64,000 bases of DNA, taken from assembly GCF_001579845.1 (NCBI RefSeq), contig NZ_CP007440.1, forward strand, positions 7,028,029 through 7,092,028, given 5' to 3'. This document shows positions 1 through 9,386 of this stretch, piece after piece (position 1 is the first letter of the stretch; each line of letters opens with the position of its first letter). The position numbers were made by a program, and so were the translations under genes. The stretch is from Rhodoplanes sp. Z2-YC6860. GTDB lineage: Bacteria; Pseudomonadota; Alphaproteobacteria; Rhizobiales; Xanthobacteraceae. The notes beneath the pieces are model-generated. The model ran no database searches and was not told the DNA's origin. It was given only the letters and a program-made list of their open reading frames with translations.

Positions 1-1
1 C

Positions 2-880
2 TCGGTCGATTTCGCAGCTTTCCGCACGCTTCTGAAATTCCATGAGACCCACGGCACCTCGGCGGTGCTGATCATGGGCTCGACCGGCGAAACCTCGATG
101 CTGTCGCCGGAGGAGAAAAAGCAGATCATCGTCGAATGCGCGAAGATGAAGACGGCCAAGATGCCGATCTTCTTCGGCTGCACCGGCAATAACACCGACT
201 CGACCATCGCCAGTGTCAAATTCGCGAAAGACAACGGCGCCGACGGCGCGATCCTCGCGGCGCCCGCCTACATCTGCGCGCCGGAGGCCGACATCGAGCA
301 ATTTTTCCTCGACATCGCCGACGCCACCGACCTGCCGCTCGGCATCTACAACAATCCGCCGCGGGTGAAGAGCGACCTGCACTGGGATCACCTGATCCGC
401 ATCTTCAAGCATCCGAACTATGTGGTGCACAAGGAATCGACCGGCCGCGTCGGCCAGGTCGCGCAGGTCTTGGCCGCCAGGCCCAACGTCTCGGTGATGT
501 GCTGCGACAGCCCCAATCTTGGCCTCGTGGTGCCGACCATGAGTCTCGGCGGTCACGGCACCGCCAACATGACCGGCAACATCGCGCCCGCCGAGCTCGC
601 CACCATCTCGAAGCCGTGGACGAGCTACGCGGAGGCCGAAGGCTTCAAGCAAGCCTATCTCGGGCTGCTGCCGCTCCTGCACTACACCTATTCGGCCATC
701 AATCCGGTCGCGGTGAAGTCGCTGATGAAGGCGCTCGGCATGCCGGCCGGCGATCTGCGCAAACCGCTGACCAACCTGGAAGGCGATGCGCTCGCCAAGG
801 GCGTGCGCATCGTGCAGGAGCTCGGGCTCGACAAGGTCTACGGCTACAAGGTCAAGCCGATCACCGCCGTCGCGGCCTGA
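2..880 (+). CDS. DapA/dihydrodipicolinate synthase-family lyase or aldolase (5' partial)
   Basis: A class I (Schiff-base) aldolase of the DapA/NAL family. The frame is open from base 2, so the true start lies before the window; only the first few residues of the barrel appear to be missing. The GSTGE phosphate/carboxylate-binding motif, the Tyr of IYNNP and a Lys in VVHKEST, the expected Schiff-base position, are all present. About 290 residues are visible, the usual family length. Members of this family act on pyruvate adducts (dihydrodipicolinate, 2-keto-3-deoxy sugar acids, N-acetylneuraminate), and sequence alone does not separate them. True lysine-pathway DapA is less likely, because a second paralogue at 29808-30683 sits beside a carboxylate transporter, which suggests catabolic roles for this group. 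It converges with the next gene with only 27 bp between them. Confidence 0.85.
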   Translation, partial: SVDFAAFRTLLKFHETHGTSAVLIMGSTGETSMLSPEEKKQIIVECAKMKTAKMPIFFGCTGNNTDSTIASVKFAKDNGADGAILAAPAYICAPEADIEQFFLDIADATDLPLGIYNNPPRVKSDLHWDHLIRIFKHPNYVVHKESTGRVGQVAQVLAARPNVSVMCCDSPNLGLVVPTMSLGGHGTANMTGNIAPAELATISKPWTSYAEAEGFKQAYLGLLPLLHYTYSAINPVAVKSLMKALGMPAGDLRKPLTNLEGDALAKGVRIVQELGLDKVYGYKVKPITAVAA

Positions 881-907
881 TGATCGCGATGCAGCAGCCG
901 GACACGC

Positions 908-1450
908 CTATTGGCACATGGCCCGGCTGATGAAGGTCACCGTGTAGCACTCCTGAGCGCCTTGCTGGCCGTTGAGAAGGGCCTTGGCCGGACATTCCTC
1001 GGCCGAGGTGAAGTCCATGCTCTTGCCGGTGTTGAAGCCCTGCTTGCGGCAAAGCTGCTCTGCGGCGGCGACACAGTCGGGCGCGCCGTTCGGGGCGGTG
1101 GCACAGCGCTCGCGGCCGCTCATGACTTTCGACTTCGGCAGATACGTCACGGCGTCGACCGCATCCTTGGTCGCCTCTGCCGCGCCCTTGCCGACCGCCG
1201 CCGCCTTCTCGTTGATATCACGGGAGTTGGCCGCGGCCTCGTCGCTGAGGTCGTCCATCCGGCGCTTCGCGCCTTCTAAAGAATCGCGAAAGTTCGTGGC
1301 GCTCTGATCGAAGAAGCGTCCGACCGACTCGATTAAGCCGGGGTTGCCCTTGCGGACCGGAGGCTGCTGCGGCGCCGCCTCCTGCGCAACCGCTGCCGGC
1401 ACAGACAGGACGGCGACCGCCGCCACGACGGCCCAACGCCATCCCTGCAT
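908..1450 (-). CDS. Small secreted protein of unknown function
   Basis: A 180-residue protein. The ATG at 1450 was chosen because it starts directly with a Sec signal peptide (MQGWRW, then a VVAAVAVLSVPAAVA core with an AVAQ cleavage site); an upstream in-frame ATG at 1513 would add 21 residues ahead of it. The mature part starts with a Gln/Pro stretch, then a charged amphipathic helical segment (roughly residues 40-95), then a C-terminal part with six cysteines that could form disulphides in the periplasm. No family is recognised. A helical plus Cys-rich layout is seen in several Hyphomicrobiales envelope proteins, but that is only a resemblance. Confidence 0.65.
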   Translation of the reverse strand: MQGWRWAVVAAVAVLSVPAAVAQEAAPQQPPVRKGNPGLIESVGRFFDQSATNFRDSLEGAKRRMDDLSDEAAANSRDINEKAAAVGKGAAEATKDAVDAVTYLPKSKVMSGRERCATAPNGAPDCVAAAEQLCRKQGFNTGKSMDFTSAEECPAKALLNGQQGAQECYTVTFISRAMCQ

Positions 1451-1698
1451 CCGACTCTCGGTGTTCAGCCTGCGCATCCGATTTAAACCAGCCGACCGGG
1501 GCCAGCCCTGCACCTATTTTGTCACGATCATACGACACTGGAGTGTAGCCCGCGAATGGCGGACCGCGATGGCAAAATTGAGGTACCGCAGTGCGTCAGA
1601 ATGCACATGACACCGGCGAATGAGCCGGCCAAAGTAGCCAGATACGGAGGCGCTGTCCCGAATCCGCAGCGGTTCCAAGGACCGCGGTCCTGAAGCCG

Positions 1699-2298
1699 TC
1701 AGGTGCCGGAATGGATCAGCATCTTGAGCGCGAGGTAGACGGCCACCAGAGCCAGCACCACGGCCAGCGCCACAAGGCCCAGGCGCTTTTCGATGAAGTG
1801 CTTGATCGGCTCGCCGTAACGCCGCAGCAGCCACGCAATGACGAAGAACTTGCCGCCGCGCGCCACGATCGCCGACGCGATAAACAACCAGATATTCACG
1901 GTGGCGGCGCCGGACAGGATGGTCACCACCTTCATCGGCGGCAGATGGGCAGCGCCGGAGGTGATCAGCATCAGCAGGATGGCGTCGCGGCTGGACGACG
2001 ACCGCAGCATCTCGAACTTGTCGAGGCTGCCGTAGAATTCGAGCACCGGACGGGCGATCAGCTCATAGGCGTAATAGCCGAGCAGCCAGCCGGCGATGCC
2101 GCCCAGCACCGACCCCACGGTCGCGATCAGCGCGTATCGATAGGCGCGTTCCGGCTTGGCCAATCCCATCGGCACAAGCAAAGCCTCGGCCGGGACGAGA
2201 AAGACGGAGCTTTCGACGAACGAAATGATGCCGAGCCACCACTCGGCGCTCTTGCGGGCTGCCAGCGACAGCGTCCAGTCATACAGTCGTTTCAACAT
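1699..2298 (-). CDS. YqaA/DedA-like VTT-domain membrane protein
   Basis: A 199-residue inner-membrane protein of the DedA/YqaA (SNARE-associated, VTT) superfamily. It shows the conserved FVESSVFLVPAEALL helix near residues 28-42, a Gly-rich GSVLGGIAGWLLGYY segment at about 82-96 that matches the re-entrant region, and two further hydrophobic helices toward the C-terminus. Members of the wider superfamily act in lipid scrambling or membrane homeostasis; the YqaA branch is poorly characterised. The gene is followed by the signal-bearing gene at 908-1450 on the same strand, 249 bp further on, with no sign of co-transcription. The family call is secure; the specific function is unknown. Confidence 0.8.
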   Translation of the reverse strand: MLKRLYDWTLSLAARKSAEWWLGIISFVESSVFLVPAEALLVPMGLAKPERAYRYALIATVGSVLGGIAGWLLGYYAYELIARPVLEFYGSLDKFEMLRSSSSRDAILLMLITSGAAHLPPMKVVTILSGAATVNIWLFIASAIVARGGKFFVIAWLLRRYGEPIKHFIEKRLGLVALAVVLALVAVYLALKMLIHSGT

Positions 2299-2380
2299 GG
2301 CGGGCTTGCTTACCGGCCGGGACAGGGTTTGTCCACGAGACCGGAGGTGGCCTCAGCGCCGCTTGGGCGCTTGGCGGCGT

Positions 2381-2773
2381 TCAACGCCGCTTGGGGACCC
2401 GGCGGCTCGCCAGCATCACGACCTTACGCCGCGCAGCGGGCTCGGGCAGCTTGGTCTTGATCTTCTTCGGCAGCTTCTCGGCGAGCCCGAACAGCCGCTC
2501 GCGGCGGTCCATCTCGTTCCAGACGTCCTGCGGCGCGACGCCGAGTTCGGACCACAGCACCACGAGATTGTAGAGCAGATCGGCGCTTTCGCGGACCACC
2601 GCCTCGCGCTCATCGGCCATGGCGTCGATGACGACCTCGATGGCTTCCTCGGCGAGCTTCTTAGCCATCTTGGCGCGGCCGGCCCGCAGCAGCTTTGCGG
2701 TGCGCGACACGGAGGGATCGGCTCCCTTCGCCGCCACGACTTGATCGAACAACCGCCCAAGCGAATCGCTCAT
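2381..2773 (-). CDS. HisE-family phosphoribosyl-ATP pyrophosphohydrolase-like protein
   Basis: A 130-residue all-alpha NTP pyrophosphohydrolase. The core matches HisE: TAKLLRAG, then EEAIEVV with the Mg-binding glutamates, then ESADLLYNLVVL. HisE hydrolyses phosphoribosyl-ATP to phosphoribosyl-AMP, the second step of histidine synthesis. The ATG at 2773 gives the expected MSDSL N-terminus; an upstream in-frame start at 2803 would add an unrelated 10 residues. About 30 C-terminal residues rich in Lys, Arg and Pro extend beyond the normal HisE end. No other his gene is near, whereas hisE often sits close to hisF, so this may be a second copy or a paralogue that acts on another nucleotide. Confidence 0.75.
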   Translation of the reverse strand: MSDSLGRLFDQVVAAKGADPSVSRTAKLLRAGRAKMAKKLAEEAIEVVIDAMADEREAVVRESADLLYNLVVLWSELGVAPQDVWNEMDRRERLFGLAEKLPKKIKTKLPEPAARRKVVMLASRRVPKRR

Positions 2774-2839
2774 GATGATTCTACATACACCGACACGCCT
2801 CACTTGTCGGTTAATAGCGAACCTTAACGAAGTAAGAAA

Positions 2840-2864
2840 AAGGCGCCGCGACTGGCGGCGCCTT
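2840..2864 (-). terminator. Intrinsic terminator of the small secreted protein gene
   Basis: A perfect 10-bp stem AAGGCGCCGC/GCGGCGCCTT with a 5-nt loop. Read on the minus strand it is followed by TTTCTTACTT, a U-rich tail. It lies 46 bp past the stop of the gene at 2911-3180. Confidence 0.75.
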
Positions 2865-2910
2865 GCAAGTTCACGTCGTGACCACTTCGGCGGTGATCTT
2901 GCCGACGAGT

Positions 2911-3180
2911 TCAGTAGCCGTAATAGCGATACGGGCCGCCATAGCCACCGTAGCCATAGGGAGCGTTGTAGTATCGGTACTCCTGGGCCTTCCGGTACTC
3001 GCGCGCCGCGGCGTAGGCGCCGACCGCGCCGATGATGCCGAGCATGACGCTCGCGGCCGCGGCGTTGCCGCGCCCGTAGTAGTGACGCGGAGCCGCAGAG
3101 GCCGGCGTGACCGCCGCAGTGGTGAGCGCAATCGCAGCCGCCGTGACGGCAGCAATGGCGCGATTACGAATGTTCAACAT
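2911..3180 (-). CDS. Small Gly/Tyr-rich secreted protein
   Basis: An 89-residue protein with a clear Sec signal peptide (basic MLNIRNR start, Ala-rich core, ASAAP cleavage region at about residue 30). The mature part has a Gly/Ala segment at about 42-58 that is hydrophobic enough for a glycine-zipper-like helix (MLGIIGAVGAYA), and a tail of repeated Tyr-Gly pairs ending in YRYYGY. Tyr/Gly-rich tails of this type are common in small rhizobial cell-surface proteins of unknown role. It has its own terminator downstream and a 180-bp gap upstream, so it is probably a single-gene transcript. Confidence 0.7.
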   Translation of the reverse strand: MLNIRNRAIAAVTAAAIALTTAAVTPASAAPRHYYGRGNAAAASVMLGIIGAVGAYAAAREYRKAQEYRYYNAPYGYGGYGGPYRYYGY

Positions 3181-3362
3181 GGCTTCGCCCTTTCGTTCGT
3201 GTAGCCCTCGACCGAGGTCGGAGCATCAACAGTGCAAATAGGCATCTGGTTCTGCGAACAAAGAGCTGCAGCCGGTGATGTTTTTGTAATGTAGATCAAC
3301 GGCTGTTCAGCTTCGCACACGCGCGCGTGAACGTGCGTTTCGCCGCAGCAAACAAGCCGCTG

Positions 3363-6300
3363 TCACTGCTCGTTTTCGCTGAGCAACGTCGCGTTACCGC
3401 CTGCAGCCGCGGTGTTGACCGTCACGGTCTGCTCGGTGGCAAAACGCCGCACATAGTTGGGGCCGCCTGCTTTCGGGCCGGTGCCCGACAAGCCAGTGCC
3501 GCCGAACGGCTGGGTGCCGACCACGGCGCCGATGATGCTGCGATTGATGTACACGTTGCCGTTGGCAAGCCGCGCGATGATCTTGTCGGCGACGGAGTCG
3601 ATGCGCGAGTGCACGCCAAGCGTCAGTCCCGTGCCGTTGCCGGCGATGTCGTCGAGCAGTTGGTCGAGCCGGTCGGCGCGCCAGCGCACCACATGCAGGA
3701 TCGGGCCGAATACTTCTTCTTTGAGGTCGCTCGCGCGGTCGAGCCGGATCATCGATGGCGGCACAAACAGGCCGCGCGCCGGCAGCGCGCGACTTTCGTC
3801 CCACCGGAAGATCACGCGCTTTTGCGCCGCCATCGCCTTGAGCCAGCCATCGAGCTTCTGCTTGGCGTCCTCGTCGATCACCGGGCCGACATGCGTCGCC
3901 GGATCGCGCGGATCGCCAAGCGCCAGCTCTCTCGCCGCGCCCGCGATCATCTCGACGATTCGATCGGCGACGTCTTCCTGCACGCAGAGCAACCGCAGCG
4001 CCGAGCAGCGCTGCCCGGCCGAGCGGAACGCCGACATCACCACATCGTCGGTGACTTGCTCGGGGAGCGCCGTCGCATCGACGATCATGGCATTGATGCC
4101 GCCGGTCTCCGCGATCAACGGCACGATCGGGCCGTCTTTCTTGGCGAGCGCACGGTTGATGATGCGGCCCACTTCGGTGGAGCCGGTGAACGCAACGCCG
4201 GCGACGCGCAGGTCGGCGGTCAGCGCCGCACCCACGTCGCCATAACCCGGCACGAACTGCAGCGCGCTGACGGGCACGCCGGCCTGATGAAGGATGCGTA
4301 TCGCCTCCGCGGCAACGAGCGGCGTCTGCTCAGCGGGCTTCGCCACCACCGCATTGCCGGCGGCGAGCGCCGCGGTCACCTGACCCAGGAAAATCGCCAG
4401 CGGGAAATTCCACGGACTGATGCAGACGAACACGCCGCGGCCACGATGACGCAGTTCGTTCGACTCGCCGGTCGGCCCGGGCATCGCATGCGGCACGAGC
4501 GTCTGCCGCGCCTGAGCGGCGTAGTAGCGACAGTAGTCCACCGCCTCGCGAAGTTCCGACAGGGCATCGTCGAGCGTCTTGCCGCCTTCGGCCTGCATCA
4601 GCGCGATCAGCCGGCCGCGCGAGGCTTCAAGAAGTTCGCCCGCCCGTTCCAGGACGTCGGCGCGGTGCTCCACCGGCGTGGCATTCCAGGCCGCGAGGCC
4701 CGCATGCGCCGCGGCCATCGCTTTTGCGGCGGTCGCGGCATCAGCCTCGGTCACTTGCCCGACGACCGCGCCATCGATCGGCGACAAAACCTGCCGCATC
4801 GTCCCAGGCGCGGCTTTGCCGTCGATCAATGGTGCGGCCTTGGCGTCCTTCGGCACGGCGGCAACGATTTCACCCTGCAGCGCCGCAAGCGCGGCGCGGT
4901 CGCCGAATTCGACACCGGACGAATTGAGCCGGGCCGGCCGATAGAGATCGCGCGGCAACGGAATGTGCGGATGCCGCGCCTGCTCCGGGCCCATGATCCA
5001 GGCCTGCGGGCGCTTCAGGATGTCCTCGACCGGCACCTTCGGATCGGCCGCCACCGCGACGAAGGATGAGTTGGCGCCGTTCTCCAGCAGCCGCCGCACC
5101 AAATAGGCCAACAGATCGCGATGGCTGCCGACCGGCGCATAGACCCGGCAGGCGGCGTCGGGCAAATCTTCCAGCAGCTTCTCGTAGAGCACCTCGCCCA
5201 TGCCGTGCAGGCGCTGGAACTCGTAGCCCTCGACGCCGCCCGCCTCCTCGATCACACTCGCTACCGTCAGCGCGTTGTGGGTCGCGAACTGCGGATAGAG
5301 CCTGGGCCGCGCCGCAAGCAGTTGCCGCAGGCACGCCATGTAGGACAGGTCCGTCATGGCCTTGCGGGTGAACACCGGATAGTCCGCGAGCCCACGTTCC
5401 TGTGCGCGCTTCACCTCGGTGTCCCAATAGGCGCCCTTCACCAGCCGCACCATCAGCCGCCGGCCGAGCGCATGCGCCGCGTTGTCGAGCCAGGAGATCG
5501 CCGCGCCGGCGCGCTTCTGATAGGCCTGCACTGCGAGCCCGAAGCCGTCCCAGCCGGCCAGCGATGGATCGGCGAGCACCTTACCGACCACGTCGAGCGA
5601 CAATTCCAGCCGGTCGGCCTCCTCGGCGTCGATCGTGAAGTTGAGATCATGGCGCTTGGCCAACCGCGCCAGTTCAAGCGCGCGCGGCACGAGCTCCTTC
5701 ATCACCCGCTCGCGTGACACCGCCTCGTAGCGCGGATGCAGCGCCGAGAGCTTCACCGAGATGCCCGGCCGTGCCGGCAGCCTGGCGTTGCCGGCCCGCG
5801 CGCCGATTGCGGCGATCGCATCCGCATAGGCCTCGAAATAGCGCGCCGCGTCGGCTCCGGTGCGCGCGCCCTCGCCCAGCATGTCGAACGAATAGCGGAA
5901 TTCGCGATGCGAGCCGGCGCGCGACAGCGCCTCCTCGATGGTCTGGCCCAGCACGAAGTGCGAGCCGAGGAGCCGCATCGCCTGCCGGGTGGCGAGGCGC
6001 ACCGTCGGCACGCCCAGGCGCTTGAGCAGGCTGTCGACGATGTTTTCCGGCGTCTCGCCAGGCTGGATCACCCGCGCCGTGACGCCGAGCGTCCAGGCCG
6101 AGGCCGACACCAGGAGGGTGCCCGAGGTGTCAGGCTCCGACCAGTCGCCGGCCGCGAGCTTGTCCTCGATCAGGGCGTCGGCCGTGGCGCCGTCGGGGAT
6201 GCGCAGCAGCGCCTCGGCCAGCACCATCAGAGCGAGGCCCTCCTTGGTCGAGAGCGAATAGGCGTGGAGAAAGTCCTCGATACCGCCGAGCCCGCCGGCG

Positions 6301-6470
6301 TGGTCCCGGATCGCCTCGATCAGGCTTCGCGCGCGAGCGTCGATGCGAGCTTCGGCGCCGTCATCGCGGAATGCTGCGGCCAAGAGGCGCCGTGCCAAAT
6401 CCCGGTCTGGCGGAGCGTAGGGCGCGGCAAAGGCCGGAGGTTCGGAGCGGCCACCCGGCTTGTCGGACAT
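3363..6470 (-). CDS. putA: Bifunctional proline dehydrogenase / L-glutamate gamma-semialdehyde dehydrogenase PutA
   Basis: A 1035-residue PutA that oxidises proline to pyrroline-5-carboxylate (FAD domain, roughly residues 150-480) and then glutamate semialdehyde to glutamate (NAD-dependent aldehyde dehydrogenase domain, roughly 530-1010). The ALDH half shows the general-base Glu in PLIAETGG, the nucleophilic Cys in SAGQRCSALR near residue 822, and FVCISPWNFPLA for cofactor binding. The PRODH half shows the conserved RLVKGAYWD strand, including KGAYWD. There is no N-terminal ribbon-helix-helix DNA-binding domain and no long C-terminal extension, so this is the shorter, non-regulatory PutA class; control must come from elsewhere. 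It is transcribed alone and diverges from the ABC importer at 6737. Proline is a major carbon source in soil and the rhizosphere. Confidence 0.95.
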   Translation of the reverse strand: MSDKPGGRSEPPAFAAPYAPPDRDLARRLLAAAFRDDGAEARIDARARSLIEAIRDHAGGLGGIEDFLHAYSLSTKEGLALMVLAEALLRIPDGATADALIEDKLAAGDWSEPDTSGTLLVSASAWTLGVTARVIQPGETPENIVDSLLKRLGVPTVRLATRQAMRLLGSHFVLGQTIEEALSRAGSHREFRYSFDMLGEGARTGADAARYFEAYADAIAAIGARAGNARLPARPGISVKLSALHPRYEAVSRERVMKELVPRALELARLAKRHDLNFTIDAEEADRLELSLDVVGKVLADPSLAGWDGFGLAVQAYQKRAGAAISWLDNAAHALGRRLMVRLVKGAYWDTEVKRAQERGLADYPVFTRKAMTDLSYMACLRQLLAARPRLYPQFATHNALTVASVIEEAGGVEGYEFQRLHGMGEVLYEKLLEDLPDAACRVYAPVGSHRDLLAYLVRRLLENGANSSFVAVAADPKVPVEDILKRPQAWIMGPEQARHPHIPLPRDLYRPARLNSSGVEFGDRAALAALQGEIVAAVPKDAKAAPLIDGKAAPGTMRQVLSPIDGAVVGQVTEADAATAAKAMAAAHAGLAAWNATPVEHRADVLERAGELLEASRGRLIALMQAEGGKTLDDALSELREAVDYCRYYAAQARQTLVPHAMPGPTGESNELRHRGRGVFVCISPWNFPLAIFLGQVTAALAAGNAVVAKPAEQTPLVAAEAIRILHQAGVPVSALQFVPGYGDVGAALTADLRVAGVAFTGSTEVGRIINRALAKKDGPIVPLIAETGGINAMIVDATALPEQVTDDVVMSAFRSAGQRCSALRLLCVQEDVADRIVEMIAGAARELALGDPRDPATHVGPVIDEDAKQKLDGWLKAMAAQKRVIFRWDESRALPARGLFVPPSMIRLDRASDLKEEVFGPILHVVRWRADRLDQLLDDIAGNGTGLTLGVHSRIDSVADKIIARLANGNVYINRSIIGAVVGTQPFGGTGLSGTGPKAGGPNYVRRFATEQTVTVNTAAAGGNATLLSENEQ

Positions 6471-6736
6471 GGTCTGTCATTCCCTCAGCGCGGCGACGCG
6501 ACCGGCTGCGCCGCGGGTTTCATTTTAGCAGCACGGGCCGCCGCCGACTGCCTGTCACGACGGCAGCGTGACAATCTCATGTGCAGAAACGCCGCCTTGC
6601 GACCTGGGACAGGGTGCGATCTTGCTCTTTCAAGCGGCATGTTCTTTGCTGTGCGGCAATTGAGCAAGGATCGCGACGGGCCGGCCCATCGACCGGCCTT
6701 CGGGATTGAGCCAAACGACCGTTCAGGGGTAGCGAC

Positions 6737-7777
6737 ATGGATGTGTTCCGCAAGTTCCGCCGCCGGGAAGCCGGCTTGATGCTCGCCGCGGCGCTTGCGG
6801 CCATGGTGATCGCGGCACCCGCCAGCGCGGAAACCCCGATCAAGTTCTCGTTGGACTTCAAGTTCGAAGGGCCTTCGGCCCCGTTCCTGGTCGCCATCGA
6901 CAAGGGCTACTTCAAGGCCGAAGGCCTGGACGTGACGATCGACACGTCAGCCGGGTCGATCGAGCCGATCAACCGCGTCGCGTCGGGCACCTACGACATG
7001 GGCTTCGCCGACATCAATTCGCTGATCAAGTTCCGGGACGCCAACCCGTCGAACGCCGTGAAGCCGGTGTTCATGGTCTACAACAAGCCGGCCTTCTCGA
7101 TCATCGGACGGAAAAGCCGCGGCGTGTCCAAGCCGAAAGACCTGGAAGGCCATGTGCTCGGCGCCCCGCCGCAGGATGGCGCCTATGCGCAGTGGAAGAT
7201 CTTCACGCAAGCCAACGAGATCGACGCCTCGAAGGTGAAGATCGAAGCGGTCGGCTTCCCGGTGCGCGAACCGATGCTGCAGAACGGCCAGGTCGACGCC
7301 ATCGCCGGCTTCTCATTCTCGTCCTTCATCAACCTGAAATCGATGGGCGTGCCGACCGACGACATCGTCGTGATGCTGATGGCCGACTACGGCGTCAATC
7401 TCTACGGCAACACCATCATCGTGAATCCGAAATTCGCCGCCGAGAAACCGGACGCCGTCAAAGGCTTCCTGCGCGCGCTCGTCAAGGGCCTCAGGGACAC
7501 CGCGAAGGATCCCGCAACCGCGGTCGACTCGGTGATCAAGCGCAACGACGTCGCCAAGAAACCGATCGAACTCGAGCGTCTGCGCATGGCGCTCAAGGAC
7601 AACATCCTCACCGACGAAGTGAAGGCCAACGGCTACGGCGCCGTCGTCGAGGAGCGGCTTGCCAAGTCGATCGATCAGATCGCACTGACCTACGAATTCA
7701 AGAACGGCAAGCCGAAGGCCGCCGACGCCTTCGACGCCTCGTTCCTGCCGCCTGCGGCCGAGCGCAAGGCGAACTAG
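6737..7777 (+). CDS. ABC importer substrate-binding protein, SsuA/THI5 (NMT1) family
   Basis: A 346-residue periplasmic binding protein, the first gene of a three-gene ABC importer operon. It has a signal peptide (about residues 1-31, ending ASAETP). The mature protein carries the NMT1/THI5-like fold signature: FVEG-like FKFEGPSAPFLVAIDKGYF, then a TYDMGFADINSL lobe. Family members bind sulfonates, taurine, nitrate, pyrimidines or aromatic acids. The absence of ssuD, tauD or thi genes nearby leaves the substrate open. The ATPase gene follows after 32 bp. Confidence 0.88.
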   Translation: MDVFRKFRRREAGLMLAAALAAMVIAAPASAETPIKFSLDFKFEGPSAPFLVAIDKGYFKAEGLDVTIDTSAGSIEPINRVASGTYDMGFADINSLIKFRDANPSNAVKPVFMVYNKPAFSIIGRKSRGVSKPKDLEGHVLGAPPQDGAYAQWKIFTQANEIDASKVKIEAVGFPVREPMLQNGQVDAIAGFSFSSFINLKSMGVPTDDIVVMLMADYGVNLYGNTIIVNPKFAAEKPDAVKGFLRALVKGLRDTAKDPATAVDSVIKRNDVAKKPIELERLRMALKDNILTDEVKANGYGAVVEERLAKSIDQIALTYEFKNGKPKAADAFDASFLPPAAERKAN

Positions 7778-7809
7778 AACGGCACGGGGCCAACGTTTCC
7801 GAGGGGGAT

Positions 7810-8598
7810 TTGTCTTTGACGGGGTTCATCAGTCTCGAGGGCGTCAGCCACGCCTACGGCGGGGCGACCAACGCTCCCGCTGTCGAAGGTCTCACGCTGG
7901 ACATCCAGGAGGGCGAGTTCGCCGCGGTGGTCGGCCCGTCCGGCTGCGGCAAGTCCACGTTGATGAAGCTCGCCACCGGATTGCAATTTCCCTTCAAGGG
8001 CAGCGTCAAGGTCGCGGGCGAAGCGGTGAGCAAGCCGGTCAAGATCGCCGGCATGGCGTTCCAGGCGCCGACCCTGCTGCCCTGGCGCACCACACTGGAG
8101 AACCTGCTGCTGCCGCTCGAGATCGTCGAGCCGCACCGGAGCGAAATCCGCCGTCGCCGCACCGAATATGCGGCCCGCGCCACAAACCTTCTGAGCTCGG
8201 TGGGGCTGCGCGACCAGGGCGAGAAATACCCATGGGAGCTGTCGGGCGGCATGCAGCAGCGCACCTCGCTGTGCCGCGCGCTCATTCACGAGCCGCAGCT
8301 CCTGATGCTCGACGAGCCGTTCGGCGCGCTCGATGCCTTCACCCGCGAGGAGCTGTGGTGCGTGATCCGCGACCTGCATGCGACGCGCAAGATCACGGTG
8401 TGCCTCGTCACCCATGACCTGCGCGAGGCGGTGTTCCTCGCCGACCGGGTGTTCGTGATGTCGGCGCGGCCGGGCCGCGTGATCGTCGAGAAGAAGATCG
8501 AACTGCCGCGGCCCCGTGAGCTCGACGTCACCTTTACGCAGGAATTCCAGGACATCGTCCACGAGTTGCGCAGCCACATCGTGCGGGCGCGGCAATGA
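7810..8598 (+). CDS. ABC importer ATP-binding subunit, SsuB/TauB family
   Basis: A 262-residue ATPase that energises the importer formed with the genes on either side. It has Walker A GPSGCGKST near residue 42, signature LSGGMQQRT near 143 and Walker B LMLDEPFGALD just after, followed by the switch His in LVTHD. The start is not ATG: TTG at 7810 and TTG at 7816 are both in frame behind GAGGGGG (7801-7807). The second has better spacing (8 nt), the first gives two more residues. Its stop overlaps the permease start by 4 nt (ATGA), which indicates translational coupling. Confidence 0.9.
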   Translation: MSLTGFISLEGVSHAYGGATNAPAVEGLTLDIQEGEFAAVVGPSGCGKSTLMKLATGLQFPFKGSVKVAGEAVSKPVKIAGMAFQAPTLLPWRTTLENLLLPLEIVEPHRSEIRRRRTEYAARATNLLSSVGLRDQGEKYPWELSGGMQQRTSLCRALIHEPQLLMLDEPFGALDAFTREELWCVIRDLHATRKITVCLVTHDLREAVFLADRVFVMSARPGRVIVEKKIELPRPRELDVTFTQEFQDIVHELRSHIVRARQ

Positions 8599-9368
8599 CG
8601 CGAAGCGAGCTGACGGTCCGCGCGGCGCCGTGGCTCTACACTGCAGCGATGTTCATCATCTGGGAAGCCGCAGTGCGGCTGTTCGGCATTCCCTCGTTCC
8701 TGCTGCCGCCGCCGAGCGCCGTCGCGGACGCCTTTGTCGACTACTGGGGTCCGATCTACCGGAACTCGCTGTTCACGCTCTCGACCACCGTGCTCGGCTT
8801 CGGCCTCGCGGTCGGTTTCGGGCTTCTGCTCGGTCTCGTCATCGGCTGGTCGCGGCAGATCTATGCCGGGCTTTATCCGCTGATGATCGGTTTCAACGCG
8901 ATCCCAAAGGTCGCCGTGGTGCCGATCCTGGTGCTGTGGTTCGGCATCGGCTTCATCCCGGCCGTGCTGACCGCGTTCCTGATCTCGTTCTTTCCGATCG
9001 TGGTGAACGTGGCGACCGGGCTTGCCACCATCGAGCCCGAGCTTGAAGACGTGCTGAAGGCGCTTGGCGCGAGCAAGCTCGACATCATGCGCAAGGTCGG
9101 CATCCCGCGCACGCTGCCCTACTTCTTCGGCTCGCTGAAGATTGCGATCACGCTGGCCTTCGTCGGCTCCGTGATCTCGGAAAGCATCGCGTCGAACCGC
9201 GGCATCGGCAACCTGATGCTGCAGGCCCAGGCGCAGTTTCAGGTGCCGCTGATCTTCGCGGGCCTGGTCGCGCTCGCGATCGAAGGCATCGTGATGTACT
9301 GGCTGATGGCGATCCTGGAGCAGCGCTCGACCCGCTGGGCCCAGCGCTCAGGATTTGCGCAGACTTAG
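8595..9368 (+). CDS. ABC importer permease, SsuC/TauC family
   Basis: A 257-residue inner-membrane permease with about six transmembrane helices. The cytoplasmic coupling (EAA) loop is visible around ELEDVLKALGASKLDIMRKV, and is followed by the family's LPYFFGSLKIA. It completes the transporter with the binding protein and ATPase upstream. The ATG overlaps the ATPase stop codon in an ATGA arrangement. The operon ends here: a palindromic repeat lies 18 bp after the stop, then a LysR gene in the opposite direction. Confidence 0.9.
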   Translation: MTRSELTVRAAPWLYTAAMFIIWEAAVRLFGIPSFLLPPPSAVADAFVDYWGPIYRNSLFTLSTTVLGFGLAVGFGLLLGLVIGWSRQIYAGLYPLMIGFNAIPKVAVVPILVLWFGIGFIPAVLTAFLISFFPIVVNVATGLATIEPELEDVLKALGASKLDIMRKVGIPRTLPYFFGSLKIAITLAFVGSVISESIASNRGIGNLMLQAQAQFQVPLIFAGLVALAIEGIVMYWLMAILEQRSTRWAQRSGFAQT

Positions 9369-9386
9369 GTTATCACTACTGCCGCG

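Noticed and set aside
3327-5069. A long open frame (580 codons) antisense to putA
   Set aside because: It is a codon-position shadow of a GC-rich gene, with Arg/His-rich low-information composition and no family features.
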